From: Anaerovorax odorimutans DSM 5092
Lineage (GTDB): Bacteria; Bacillota; Clostridia; Peptostreptococcales; Anaerovoracaceae
DNA: 64,000 bases
NCBI RefSeq assembly: GCF_000426305.1
Contig: NZ_AUFC01000019.1
Coordinates: forward strand, 1-64,000
Reading direction: 5' to 3'
Shown: one piece after another, positions 20,324 to 28,608 of the stretch
Layout: each line of letters begins with the position of its first letter
How positions within the stretch are numbered: the first letter of the stretch is position 1
Notes under the pieces: generated by a model
Told to the model about the DNA's origin: nothing
Seen by the model: the letters and a program-made list of their open reading frames with translations, nothing else
The model's database searches: none
Made by a program: the position numbers and the translations under genes

Positions 20324-20479
20324 GCACTATTAAAATACTTTAGAATTTAAAAAGGTATATAATATATTGTTGGATAAAGGTATATAATAAAAAAATTTTA
20401 TATTTTCCTGTTTAATTTTTTATTTATCTTTTAATATTTTAAAGTTGTATTTTTTTGCTATTGTTATTGAAAATATTTG

Positions 20480-20508
20480 TTGACAGCTTATACTCTATAT
20501 GTTATTAT
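20480..20508 (+). promoter_or_regulatory. tRNA-Lys promoter
   Basis: TTGACA (20480-20485) and TATTAT (20503-20508) have 17-base spacing, 30 bases before the tRNA. Confidence 0.75.
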
Positions 20509-20537
20509 TTTAAATGTTCCTAAAAGCAGGATATTAT

Positions 20538-20613
20538 GCATCATTAGCTCAGTTGGTAGAGCACCTGACTCTTAATCAGGGTGTCCAGGGTTCGAACCCC
20601 TGATGGTGTACCA
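20538..20613 (+). tRNA. tRNA-Lys (CTT)
   Basis: This 76-base cloverleaf has acceptor stem GCATCAT/ATGGTGT, D-arm AGCTCAGTTGGTAGAGC, anticodon loop CTCTTAA (anticodon CTT), T-arm CAGGG-TTCGAAC-CCCTG and an encoded CCA end. It reads AAG codons. It stands alone with its own promoter and terminator. Confidence 0.97.
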
Positions 20614-20616
20614 AAT

Positions 20617-20653
20617 AAAAAACCTTGAAACTACATGATTTCAAGGTTTTTTT
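20617..20653 (+). terminator. tRNA-Lys terminator
   Basis: A hairpin with arms AAACCTTGAAA and TTTCAAGGTTT begins a few bases after the tRNA CCA end and is followed by T residues. Confidence 0.85.
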
Positions 20654-20726
20654 AATTTTATAATTATGTAATATTAAAAAAAATTCATAAAAAATTCACA
20701 GTATAAATTTATTCATAAAAAGAAAC

Positions 20727-21176
20727 TCATTCATATATATTTCTATAAATTTTATTACTTATAAAATAAACCCCAAACATTAATAAAGTAACAATAATTG
20801 GAGAGATTAATAATAAAATTTCCATGCCTATATTTACTTCACCAATCTTATCATAAATGATGTAAGTAAAATTTTCATAATAATAACATCCCCAAAGAAA
20901 AATTGAAACAATCCATCCTACTAAGCATGACGGAATTAGTCCGTGAAATATATCTTTTATTTTTAAAGTATTCTTAGTAAATTTAAAAAATAAACCAAAA
21001 GGTAAATATATTAAAAATGTTTTTACTACTCTAGGAATAAACTCAGCTATAAAATTATAATTATCCCCTGCAAGAACAAATAATATGTAATCTCCCAGCC
21101 AAATGATTAAAACAGCATAAATTACTGCAATTATATTTAAGCTATTAGTTATTTGTAACTGTTTAAATTTTCTCAT
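20727..21176 (-). CDS. four-helix membrane protein, unknown function
   Basis: The product has about four hydrophobic segments in 149 residues and no signal peptide. It resembles small DUF3021-like membrane proteins in layout only, and I cannot assign a function. The open frame extends to a TTG at 21242, but a promoter (-10 at 21243-21248) lies on top of that codon, so it could not be transcribed. The ATG at 21176 has AAGGGG 9 bases upstream and is preferred. Confidence 0.65.
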   Translation of the reverse strand: MRKFKQLQITNSLNIIAVIYAVLIIWLGDYILFVLAGDNYNFIAEFIPRVVKTFLIYLPFGLFFKFTKNTLKIKDIFHGLIPSCLVGWIVSIFLWGCYYYENFTYIIYDKIGEVNIGMEILLLISPIIVTLLMFGVYFISNKIYRNIYE

Positions 21177-21242
21177 ATCATTAATCCCCTTACTACGAAA
21201 TAGTTTTCCCAAATCTCTTTTTATTATTTGCTTAACAGTCAA

Positions 21243-21272
21243 AGTGTACTATATGTTATAATACACTGTCAA
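21243..21272 (-). promoter_or_regulatory. promoter of the four-helix membrane protein gene
   Basis: On the minus strand -35 TTGACA (21267-21272) and -10 TACACT (21243-21248) have 18-base spacing. Its position decides the start codon of the downstream gene. Confidence 0.65.
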
Positions 21273-21393
21273 TAATTTTAATAAAATTATAATAAATATG
21301 GAATGAGAATATCAATAATTACATTTATTGCATAAAAAACTCTTTTCTGTTAAAATAATATAATCTGTATTAGAAAGGATAATAAAAAAATAA

Positions 21394-22986
21394 ATGATAA
21401 ATCAAGATTTAATATCTGCATATCAAAAACGCCGTATTTTTGGTATTATCTCCCACCCAGATGCAGGAAAAACCACACTTACGGAAAAGCTATTACTGCA
21501 TGGCGGAGCTATTCGCGAGGCAGGTACGGTTAAAGCTCGAAAAAACTCAAAATCCGCCACATCTGATTGGATGGAAATAGAAAAACAACGTGGAATCTCA
21601 GTAACTTCCTCTGTAATGCAGTTTAACTATAAAGATAAAGTAATATCAATCATGGATACTCCCGGTCATAACGATTTCGGAGAAGATACTTATCGTATTT
21701 TGACTTCTGTAGATAGTGCTGTTATGGTTATTGATGCGGCGAAGGGAATTGAGGCTCAAACAAAAAAGCTGTTTAAAGTATGTAGTATGCGTGGTATCCC
21801 AATCTTTACTTTTATAAATAAGCTTGATCGCTTATCAAAAGATCCATTGGAATCTATGGAAGAATTGGAAGAAGTACTAGGTCTGCCTTCTGTTGCAGTA
21901 ACATGGCCGATAGGCAATGGTCCTGATTTTGAAGGCATTTATGATCGTTTAACAAATGAAATTCATCTATTTCGTAAAAATAAATCAATAAAACTTGGAG
22001 AAGAAGGTGTTTTCAGCAAAGAATTGGACGAACTTTTATACTCTAATAACTTGGATAATTTGAGAAATGAAATTGAATTGATTGATGGTGCAGGCAATAC
22101 GTATGATCTAGATAAGATAAAAGAAGGAAAGCTCTCTCCTGTCTTCTTTGGTTCTGCATTAGCAGATTTTGGAGTAACAACATTTTTAAATCATTTTCTT
22201 GATATATCTCCTGCTCCTGGCATGCGAAAAACATTAACGGGCGAAGTTGATCCTGGCGATGATACTTTTAATGGATTTATTTTTAAAATACAAGCCAATA
22301 TGAATCCTGCACATAGAGACAGACTTGCATTTTTACGTATTTGTTCAGGAACTTTTGAGCGTGGTATGACAGTAACACTCACAAGAACAGGAAAACCTAT
22401 AAAGCTTACTCAATCAACACATCTTATGGCTAATGAGCGTGAAACAATAGATAAAGCTTATGCAGGTGATATAATAGGAATATATGATACAGGAACTTAT
22501 CAAATTGGTGACACATTAACAACAAGTAAAGAAAAAATATTTTTTGAACCACTTCCAACCTTCCCTGCCGAATTGTTTTCCCTTGTAAGCCCTATTAATT
22601 CATTAAAGGCTAAACATTTTCAAAAGGGTGTATCACAGCTGGCACAAGAAGGTGCTATTCAAGTTTATAAAAATGAATATAATGAAGTAATACTTGGTGC
22701 TGTAGGTGCTCTGCAATTTGAAGTTTTTGAATATCGTCTAAAAAATGAATACAATGCTGATATTCGTATGAATAGTTTAGACTTCACCATAGCTCGTTGG
22801 GTTAAAACAGACGATCTAAAAGCATTAAAAAGTAAATTAGACTCTCGCTGCATGTTAGTTTTCGACCATTTTGAAAGACCTCTTATTTTATTTGCTAATC
22901 AATTTACACTAAACTATTTTGTTGAACGATTTAATGATATAGAATTAATCGAACCTCTATCAGTTAATCAAACATTTAATGCTTAA
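21394..22986 (+). CDS. prfC: peptide chain release factor 3
   Basis: This is a 530-residue translational GTPase of the RF3 type, which recycles RF1/RF2 after peptide release. Motif G1 is HPDAGKTT near residue 21, with G3 DTPGH and G4 NKLD. The segment KSATSDWMEIEKQRGISVTSS is the typical switch region of RF3. It stands alone between divergent membrane protein and convergent amidase genes. TATAAT at 21359-21364 is a likely -10, with AAAGGA ahead of the ATG. Confidence 0.96.
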   Translation: MINQDLISAYQKRRIFGIISHPDAGKTTLTEKLLLHGGAIREAGTVKARKNSKSATSDWMEIEKQRGISVTSSVMQFNYKDKVISIMDTPGHNDFGEDTYRILTSVDSAVMVIDAAKGIEAQTKKLFKVCSMRGIPIFTFINKLDRLSKDPLESMEELEEVLGLPSVAVTWPIGNGPDFEGIYDRLTNEIHLFRKNKSIKLGEEGVFSKELDELLYSNNLDNLRNEIELIDGAGNTYDLDKIKEGKLSPVFFGSALADFGVTTFLNHFLDISPAPGMRKTLTGEVDPGDDTFNGFIFKIQANMNPAHRDRLAFLRICSGTFERGMTVTLTRTGKPIKLTQSTHLMANERETIDKAYAGDIIGIYDTGTYQIGDTLTTSKEKIFFEPLPTFPAELFSLVSPINSLKAKHFQKGVSQLAQEGAIQVYKNEYNEVILGAVGALQFEVFEYRLKNEYNADIRMNSLDFTIARWVKTDDLKALKSKLDSRCMLVFDHFERPLILFANQFTLNYFVERFNDIELIEPLSVNQTFNA

Positions 22987-23008
22987 AAACATTTTATTAT
23001 AAAAAACA

Positions 23009-23038
23009 AAAAGTCTCGTTACTAATAGCGAGACTTTT
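23009..23038. terminator. bidirectional terminator between prfC and the amidase gene
   Basis: AAAAGTCTCG and its complement CGAGACTTTT form a hairpin between two convergent genes. It has A-rich and T-rich flanks on both strands, so it can serve both. Confidence 0.8.
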
Positions 23039-23073
23039 ATATTATGTAATTTATTAATAAATTTAATTTAGTT

Positions 23074-24471
23074 TTATTCTTTATAAGGTTTAAAGAAATT
23101 AATAATTCCATTAGCATCAGCTTCTGCCAATTTCTGTCTAAATTCCGGAGATTTTAATAATTCTACTTCTTCCAAATTTGTATAAAAACCATGTTCTATG
23201 AGTACGGCCGGCATATCAGTATATTTTATGACATAAAACTCTGCTTCTTTAAGACCCCTGTTTTGTATATCTACACTTTTAATAGTTTCATCTTGAATTG
23301 ATTTTGCTAGTTCCTCAGCAATACCACCCTTTTTATAAACATAAATTTCCCAACCTTTTACTTTATTCCAATCACCATTTCCAAAAGCATTTGCATGAAT
23401 ACTTACATATATATCTGCATCAGAAGTATTTGCAACTGAACACCTGTCTTTTAAAGATGGATCTGTATCATCTTCTACTGTAAATAATACTTCTATCCCC
23501 TCAGCTTCTAAAAGCGGACGTATTCGATTTGCTATATCACGGTTAAATTCATATTCCATAAGTGATTCATCACAGCTTCTCTTGCCTGCTGTTGATTTCC
23601 CATGTCCCGGATCAAGCATAACAACTAATTTACCGTCTCCCATAGGGTCAAATTTTAATTTTGCAAAATCCAAATATATACTTTTTTTATCTTGGGAAAA
23701 AGATATAACCGGATTTGTCAGTTCCTTTAGATCAACAACAATACGAGTTCTCCCTTCATTTTCATCAAAGCCGGAACGAACATTTTTTATAACAGAAATT
23801 GCATTATCAACTGTTATATCTGTAACTTTGGTATTCAATCCAAAGTTAGAAATATCTATAAAAAATCTATTTGGATTTGTCAGGGTGTCTTGTGAATATT
23901 GTAAAATAGGTTCATTTGCCGTTATTGTAATTCTATGTTTATTATCATTCTCTGCAAAATTAATTCCCGTGATTTCTCCCAATAACTCATTAGATTTATC
24001 TTCATTGTCTTTTTGTTCATTTTCTTTTCCTTCTGATGGTGATATAAGAGAAACCGTTCTGGTTTTACCATCCCATTCCACATCAAACTTTAATGATTCA
24101 GAAACAAAACGTACTGGTATCAAAGTTCTATCATTAACTAGCTGTGCCGGTACATCTAAAATCTTTTTTTCCCCATCTACATATGCAATATTTGAATTTA
24201 TTTTTAAATCAACACGTTTTTGTTTATATTCAATTCCAATATCTGAGGGTTTTTCTTTCTCCCAATATACAGTTCCTCCTATTGCTTCAAAAACAGCTCT
24301 GGCAGGGACTAATGTTCTGTCACTTTTTATTACAGGTGCTACATCCGTAGTAATTTTTTCCCCATCAATTTGCAATATTATAGAATTATCTTGTGCATAT
24401 ACACTTATACAGCTGGCTATTAAAAGTACCGCTAAAACTATTACAGTTAGTATAATCCTTTTTTTATTCAT
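23074..24471 (-). CDS. N-acetylmuramoyl-L-alanine amidase with stalk and AMIN domains
   Basis: An exported cell-wall hydrolase. It has a signal peptide (about residues 1-26, ending VYAQ) and two copper-amine-oxidase-like stalk repeats (RTLVPARAVFEAIGG and RTLIPVRFVSESL). An AMIN-like domain (about 160-265) and a zinc-dependent Amidase_3 domain (from about 275) follow, with LDPGHGKSTAG, DANAFG-type SIHANAFG and a final IEHGF glutamate region. It cleaves the amide between muramic acid and the stem peptide. The ATG at 24471 is preferred over the TTG two codons upstream. Confidence 0.92.
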   Translation of the reverse strand: MNKKRIILTVIVLAVLLIASCISVYAQDNSIILQIDGEKITTDVAPVIKSDRTLVPARAVFEAIGGTVYWEKEKPSDIGIEYKQKRVDLKINSNIAYVDGEKKILDVPAQLVNDRTLIPVRFVSESLKFDVEWDGKTRTVSLISPSEGKENEQKDNEDKSNELLGEITGINFAENDNKHRITITANEPILQYSQDTLTNPNRFFIDISNFGLNTKVTDITVDNAISVIKNVRSGFDENEGRTRIVVDLKELTNPVISFSQDKKSIYLDFAKLKFDPMGDGKLVVMLDPGHGKSTAGKRSCDESLMEYEFNRDIANRIRPLLEAEGIEVLFTVEDDTDPSLKDRCSVANTSDADIYVSIHANAFGNGDWNKVKGWEIYVYKKGGIAEELAKSIQDETIKSVDIQNRGLKEAEFYVIKYTDMPAVLIEHGFYTNLEEVELLKSPEFRQKLAEADANGIINFFKPYKE

Positions 24472-24581
24472 TTTCAATCGACCCTTTTCCCTTTGACAAT
24501 TATTAACGTTTATTAGTATATTTTATGACTTTTTATCATAGTTTGTCTACTATTTTTACAATATTGCCTTAATAATGTAAT

Positions 24582-24614
24582 ATAATTGAAAGATTACTTA
24601 AATAATTGAAAGAT
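24582..24614. repeat. 13-bp direct repeat upstream of the NYN gene
   Basis: ATAATTGAAAGAT occurs at 24582-24594 and again at 24602-24614, a 20-base period or two helical turns. It lies about 90 bases before the NYN gene and upstream of TATAAT at 24654-24659, a place where a regulator could bind. Confidence 0.5.
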
Positions 24615-24695
24615 GACATTTGTTAAAATAACAAACTCATGTTATAGTTATTTTATAATAACATTTATTGGATTAAAGGAGAAGTAATTGATAAT

Positions 24696-25436
24696 ATGCA
24701 AAATGACAAAAGATATGCTGTCTTAATTGATGCAGATAACATCTCAGATAGATATGTAAAAATTATCTTAGATGAGATTTCCAACGATGGGGTAGCAACT
24801 TATAAAAGAATTTACGGAGATTGGACAAAACCATGTTTTTCCACATGGAAAAAAGTATTATTGGAGCATTCTATAACGCCAATTCAACAATACGGTTATA
24901 CCACAGGAAAAAATGCTACCGATTCTGCAATGATTATAGATGCTATGGATATACTATATTCAGGGAATGTAGAAGGATTTTGCCTAGTTTCCAGTGACAG
25001 TGATTTTACAAGATTAGCTTCCAGATTAAGAGAATCTGGCATGAATGTAGTTGGAATGGGTGAAAGTAAAACTCCAAAAGCTTTTATTTCTGCTTGTAAT
25101 AAATTTAAATATTTAGATTTAATATCTTTAGCAAATGAACCAAAATTAACATCTAAAAAACCTCTGTCAAATAACTCGGAAGATTATAAGAGAAAGCGTT
25201 TTGATGAAATAAAGAATTCAATTATTACTATAGTCAAAGAAAATTCCGATGAAGACGAATGGATGTTTATAGGGGATATTGGAAATAAGCTTCAGAAAAG
25301 ATATCCTGATTTTGATGTTAGAAATTTTGGTTATACTAAATTTACACCTTTTATCAAATCATTAGATTTATTTGAAATAAGAGCAGATAAAGTTAGCGGT
25401 TCAAATATTAAATTAATATATGTAAAAGAAAAATAA
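24696..25436 (+). CDS. NYN-domain protein with C-terminal OST-HTH-like domain
   Basis: The first 150 residues form a PIN-like NYN nuclease domain: LIDADN (residues 11-16), ATDSAMIIDAMD (about 73-84) and SSDSDF (about 97-102) carry the acidic metal-binding residues. The last 80 residues (from about 165) look like the OST-HTH/LOTUS RNA-binding domain. LabA-type NYN proteins usually cut or bind RNA, so this may be an RNA-processing or decay factor. AAAGGAGAAG precedes the start. The substrate is unknown. Confidence 0.85.
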   Translation: MQNDKRYAVLIDADNISDRYVKIILDEISNDGVATYKRIYGDWTKPCFSTWKKVLLEHSITPIQQYGYTTGKNATDSAMIIDAMDILYSGNVEGFCLVSSDSDFTRLASRLRESGMNVVGMGESKTPKAFISACNKFKYLDLISLANEPKLTSKKPLSNNSEDYKRKRFDEIKNSIITIVKENSDEDEWMFIGDIGNKLQKRYPDFDVRNFGYTKFTPFIKSLDLFEIRADKVSGSNIKLIYVKEK

Positions 25437-25490
25437 ATTTATAATTCTAAATAATGAAATCTATGTTGCCAGAATTTCTTTTAACTTCCA

Positions 25491-25519
25491 TATATACATG
25501 TTATAATATATACATGTAT
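25491..25519 (+). promoter_or_regulatory. promoter region with repeated TATATACATG
   Basis: TATAAT at 25502-25507 is flanked by two copies of TATATACATG (25491-25500 and again from about 25507), the second running into a palindromic TACATGTA. The layout places possible operator half-sites on both sides of the -10 of the 35-residue peptide gene. The -35 is weak. Confidence 0.45.
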
Positions 25520-25552
25520 ATAAATTCACAAAATATAAAGGAGGAATTACAA

Positions 25553-25660
25553 ATGAAAGCATTAGCAAGAGCAACCTTTGTCCTTGGAGTAGTTTCAACA
25601 TGTGTAGGTGCAGCAACTATTGTATTAAGCGCAATTAGAATGACTGTAGATGAAGAATAA
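25553..25660 (+). CDS. 35-residue single-pass membrane peptide
   Basis: AAAGGAGGAATTACAA precedes ATG, a strong ribosome-binding site. The product, MKALARATFVLGVVSTC through MTVDEE, is a basic N-terminus, one hydrophobic helix of about 20 residues and an acidic end. It could be a small membrane regulator, a holin-like or toxin-like peptide, or a transporter accessory subunit; the sequence does not decide. It has its own promoter region and stands between the NYN gene and the convergent ylmH gene. Confidence 0.6.
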   Translation: MKALARATFVLGVVSTCVGAATIVLSAIRMTVDEE

Positions 25661-25676
25661 GAAAAAATAATAAGAA

Positions 25677-26462
25677 TTAAATATATTTTTTAATAACAAT
25701 TAAAATTCTATTTTTTCTGGTGACCCCGCTTATACTTTTTAAAATTACTTTTCCCTTTCCGCGTAATACCAGCTTGTCCCCTTCTTTAATGATACGGTCA
25801 GGCTTATTAATTTGGAGACCATTTATAAATACTATACCGCTTTTAATTGCCTCACATGATTTTGTGCGATTTAAATTAAAAGCTGATGCTATAACATTAT
25901 CTAAACGTAAGGATGCTACGGTGTCCTTTTTTTCTTCGATTCTCGCTTTTGGAATATTTATATCTTCTGCTGAAATTAATTCCAGTTCAACATTTATATT
26001 TCCTGTTTTATTAAAATTTATTAATAAAAAATTGCTGATTTCTTTTAATACAATTACATCTGCTCCACTTTCATTTACCAATATATCTCCAATCATTTCA
26101 CGTTTAATACCAAGCCCTAATAAAGATCCTAAATAATCCCTATGTGAAAGCTGTTTGTAACTATTATGTGTTATTCTTAGAACTGTAAGAGGATTACTCT
26201 CTTTTTCTTCTTTAAAATAATTATTTAATTCCTCTTCATTAAAAGCATCAATATACTCAGGAAGAAACATAGCAATACATCTTTCTGCCTCAATATATCC
26301 TCCGTAGAAAATATAATTCTGATTTTTGTATTTTCTGCATACAGTTTCAGCTAAACTTCTTTGCCTTATATCTAAAAAAGAAGAATTGGTGACCATATAA
26401 TAGTCACCACATTGTTCTATTTTATCTTCTATCAATGCCGTTAATATTTCATCTTCTCTCAT
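25677..26462 (-). CDS. YlmH-like S4-domain RNA-binding protein
   Basis: The 261-residue protein matches the YlmH layout. It has an N-terminal alpha/beta domain, a middle part with LTVLRITHNSY and the HRDYLGSLLGLGIKREMIGD segment, and a C-terminal S4 domain (about 185-245, RLDNVIASAFNLNRTK). YlmH has been linked to ribosome-associated quality control and to cell division loci in Firmicutes. Here it is not near ylmE-G or divIVA, being isolated between a small peptide gene and sod. AGAGG precedes the ATG. Confidence 0.85.
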   Translation of the reverse strand: MREDEILTALIEDKIEQCGDYYMVTNSSFLDIRQRSLAETVCRKYKNQNYIFYGGYIEAERCIAMFLPEYIDAFNEEELNNYFKEEKESNPLTVLRITHNSYKQLSHRDYLGSLLGLGIKREMIGDILVNESGADVIVLKEISNFLLINFNKTGNINVELELISAEDINIPKARIEEKKDTVASLRLDNVIASAFNLNRTKSCEAIKSGIVFINGLQINKPDRIIKEGDKLVLRGKGKVILKSISGVTRKNRILIVIKKYI

Positions 26463-26499
26463 TATAAACCTCTAAATTTATTCTTCTATATTTTTTTAA

Positions 26500-27117
26500 T
26501 TAATACCCGGCAAACATTTCTGAAGCTTTTTTCCAGTTTGCTACTTTAAGCCAGGCACCAATATAATCTGATCTATTTGCTTTATATTGAATACAATACG
26601 CATGTTCCCAAATATCAATTCCTATAATGGGTGCCATATTCAGAGAAAATGGAGTTCCTTGATTTGTAGTATTTACAATTTCCAATTCACCTGATTGGTT
26701 TACTGCAAGCCACGTCCATCCTGATCCAAATACTTGCATAGCTTTACGTTTAAAAGCTTCCTGAAAATTATCAAAACTTCCAAAATGTTTATTTATTACT
26801 GCCATTAACTCTCCCGTCGGTCTTTCATTTGGAGGTGGAGTCATCATTTCAAAATATTGTTGATGATTATATACTCCACCAGCAAAATTATATATTGCCT
26901 TGGAAATGTCAGCAGGTAAATTAGGCAGCATCAATATTAACTGCTCACTTGATAACCCACACAGCTCAGGATTGTTCTTTATAACCTTATTTAAATTGTC
27001 TACATACTTTTTATATAACACATCATGATGTTCTCTTAACAATTCCTCACTTAAATATGGTTCTAATGCATTATAAGCATAAGGTAACGGTTCATATGCT
27101 ATTTCTTTACATTCCAT
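26500..27117 (-). CDS. sodA: iron/manganese superoxide dismutase
   Basis: This 205-residue enzyme converts superoxide to oxygen and peroxide. The metal ligands are visible: an early His in LREHHDVLYKKY, a second in YNHQQYFE, and the Asp and His of the C-terminal motif DIWEHAY. AAGGGAGAACATT precedes the ATG. It has no signal peptide, so it acts in the cytoplasm. In an anaerobe it would guard against oxygen exposure. A palindrome lies in the region shared with the divergent TSCPD gene. Confidence 0.95.
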   Translation of the reverse strand: MECKEIAYEPLPYAYNALEPYLSEELLREHHDVLYKKYVDNLNKVIKNNPELCGLSSEQLILMLPNLPADISKAIYNFAGGVYNHQQYFEMMTPPPNERPTGELMAVINKHFGSFDNFQEAFKRKAMQVFGSGWTWLAVNQSGELEIVNTTNQGTPFSLNMAPIIGIDIWEHAYCIQYKANRSDYIGAWLKVANWKKASEMFAGY

Positions 27118-27196
27118 AATGTTCTCCCTTCCCTGTTAAAAAATATTATTTTCAGCTCCTAACATTTATTTTATGATTTTAAGAATAAATGAATTC

Positions 27197-27215
27197 TTAA
27201 TTATAGAATAATTAA
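27197..27215. promoter_or_regulatory. 19-bp palindrome between sodA and the TSCPD gene
   Basis: TTAATTAT-AGA-ATAATTAA is a perfect 8-3-8 palindrome in the intergenic region of two divergent genes. It does not match the PerR or Fur consensus well. It could be an operator or chance AT-rich symmetry. Confidence 0.4.
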
Positions 27216-27307
27216 TTTAAAAACTGTTTATGTCAAAAATATTCATGGTATATAATAATAGACTAGTTTTAATTGATCTATAAGTATTTTTAAGGAAAGG
27301 AATAAAA

Positions 27308-27562
27308 ATGACTTACACATATAAAACCAAAGGAACTTGCTCTTCTTATATCCAATTTGAACTTGATGGAAAAGTAGTGAAGAATGTAAGTTTTAAAGGC
27401 GGATGCAACGGGAATCTAAAAGGAATTGCAAAATTAACTGAAGGAATGACAATGGATGAAATTAAAGAAAAATTATCAGGAATAACCTGTGGTCATAAAT
27501 CAACTTCATGTCCAGATCAATTTGCAAGGGCTTTAAACGAAATATCTAAACAGGACAAGTAA
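27308..27562 (+). CDS. TSCPD domain protein (TIGR03905 type)
   Basis: An 84-residue protein with the TSCPD motif as STSCPDQ near residues 69-75 and cysteines in TKGTCSSY, FKGGCNG and GITCGHK. The domain also occurs at the C-terminus of some B12-dependent ribonucleotide reductases and is thought to bind metal or nucleic acid. The free-standing form has no proven role. AAGGAAAGGA precedes the ATG. It is divergent from sodA and convergent with the HAD gene. Confidence 0.85.
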   Translation: MTYTYKTKGTCSSYIQFELDGKVVKNVSFKGGCNGNLKGIAKLTEGMTMDEIKEKLSGITCGHKSTSCPDQFARALNEISKQDK

Positions 27563-27576
27563 TAACACTTGTCTTA
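27554..27576 (+). terminator. weak hairpin after the TSCPD gene
   Basis: GGACAAG and CTTGTCT pair across an 8-base loop and are followed by TATTTAG. The short T-run makes it a weak terminator candidate. Confidence 0.4.
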
Positions 27577-27577
27577 T

Positions 27578-28243
27578 TTAGTTTATCATATATTCTAATA
27601 ACTGCCATGGCTCATCAATAATATAGTCTGCCTTGGCTTCTGACAACTCATCTCTTCCCCTATATCCCCATGATACACCTACTACAGGTAATTTTGAATT
27701 TCTTGCTGTTTCCACATCTATTTTTGTATCACCAACATAAACAGATTCTTCTTGAGTCGATCCAATCTGTTTTAAGGCTTCCAGTACATTATCCGGTTCC
27801 GGTTTCCTTTTTCTTTCTTTATTATCTCCAATAGCAACAGAGATTAAATCTCCAAAATAATGTTGACACATTTTTTGGGTTGCTTGATCTAATTTATTAG
27901 AAACAACAGCTGTTTTAATATTGCGTAATTTTAATTCTTTTAACAGTTCAATAATTCCATCATAAGGTTTTGAATGATTATACATATTTGTTAAATAATA
28001 ATTTGTGAATATATCAAAGCATCTTAGAATTTCCTGCCTAGTTGAATCTTTAGGCAAAGCTCTTGTGATTAACATAAAAATTCCATCACCTATAAAACTT
28101 TTAATCTCTGTAAATGTCCTTACAGGATAGCCTTGCTGTTTTAAAACTAGATTAACATTTTCCACTAAATCATCTATTGTATTAAGAAGTGTACCGTCCA
28201 AATCAAAGATTATAGTATTAAATTTCATTTTGTATGTATCCAT
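27578..28243 (-). CDS. HAD phosphatase, phosphoglycolate phosphatase-like
   Basis: This 221-residue HAD hydrolase has motif I FDLDGTLLNT (about residues 14-23), motif II in VVSNK, the KRKPEPD lysine and motif IV GDTKIDVETA. A helical cap domain sits between motifs I and II, as in phosphoglycolate phosphatase and pyrophosphatase PpaX. It should remove phosphate from a small metabolite in the cytoplasm; the exact substrate cannot be read from sequence. The ATG at 28243 has only a distant GGAG, so a start at the internal ATG five codons on is possible. Confidence 0.85.
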   Translation of the reverse strand: MDTYKMKFNTIIFDLDGTLLNTIDDLVENVNLVLKQQGYPVRTFTEIKSFIGDGIFMLITRALPKDSTRQEILRCFDIFTNYYLTNMYNHSKPYDGIIELLKELKLRNIKTAVVSNKLDQATQKMCQHYFGDLISVAIGDNKERKRKPEPDNVLEALKQIGSTQEESVYVGDTKIDVETARNSKLPVVGVSWGYRGRDELSEAKADYIIDEPWQLLEYMIN

Positions 28244-28608
28244 TTCTAATACTTTACTCCAATCGTCTTATTATCTATTAATTTTTTAAATAATTGCTTA
28301 ATATATTTTATAAAAAAGTGCAAATTATTATCGTACTTTATCTAGTCATAATAATATGGTAGAAACAAATCAGCTTATGCTAATCTTATACTTTTATTTT
28401 ATCATATTTTTATAATGGGTTAAACAGGAATAAAAAAGATTAAATTACGAAATTAAAGCTTTCTAATTTCATATATTGGTAATTTGATATTCTTAATGCT
28501 ATTGACTATTAATATCCATCAATATTCTAAAGCAATATTTCATACAAAATAAAAAGTATGTTACAATTAAACAATAAATGAAAATTTAGGTATTTAAAAG
28601 GAGGATTT
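28244..28608. other. intergenic between divergent genes, promoter region
   Basis: This 365-base region is AT-rich. It contains TTGACT at 28503-28508 and TACAAT at 28562-28567, the latter a likely -10 for the downstream cation exporter. No metal riboswitch (such as yybP-ykoY) or strong hairpin was recognised. Confidence 0.45.

Noticed and set aside
21177-21242. A longer membrane protein starting at the TTG at 21242
   Set aside because: A promoter lies over that codon, and the ATG at 21176 has a good ribosome-binding site.
23582-24496. A 304-codon open frame on the plus strand
   Set aside because: It lies wholly antisense to the amidase gene, is rich in Ser and Phe as in antisense frames of AT-rich genes, and has no ribosome-binding site.
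28244-28608. A metal-sensing riboswitch ahead of the cation exporter
   Set aside because: No conserved yybP-ykoY or NiCo core was seen.
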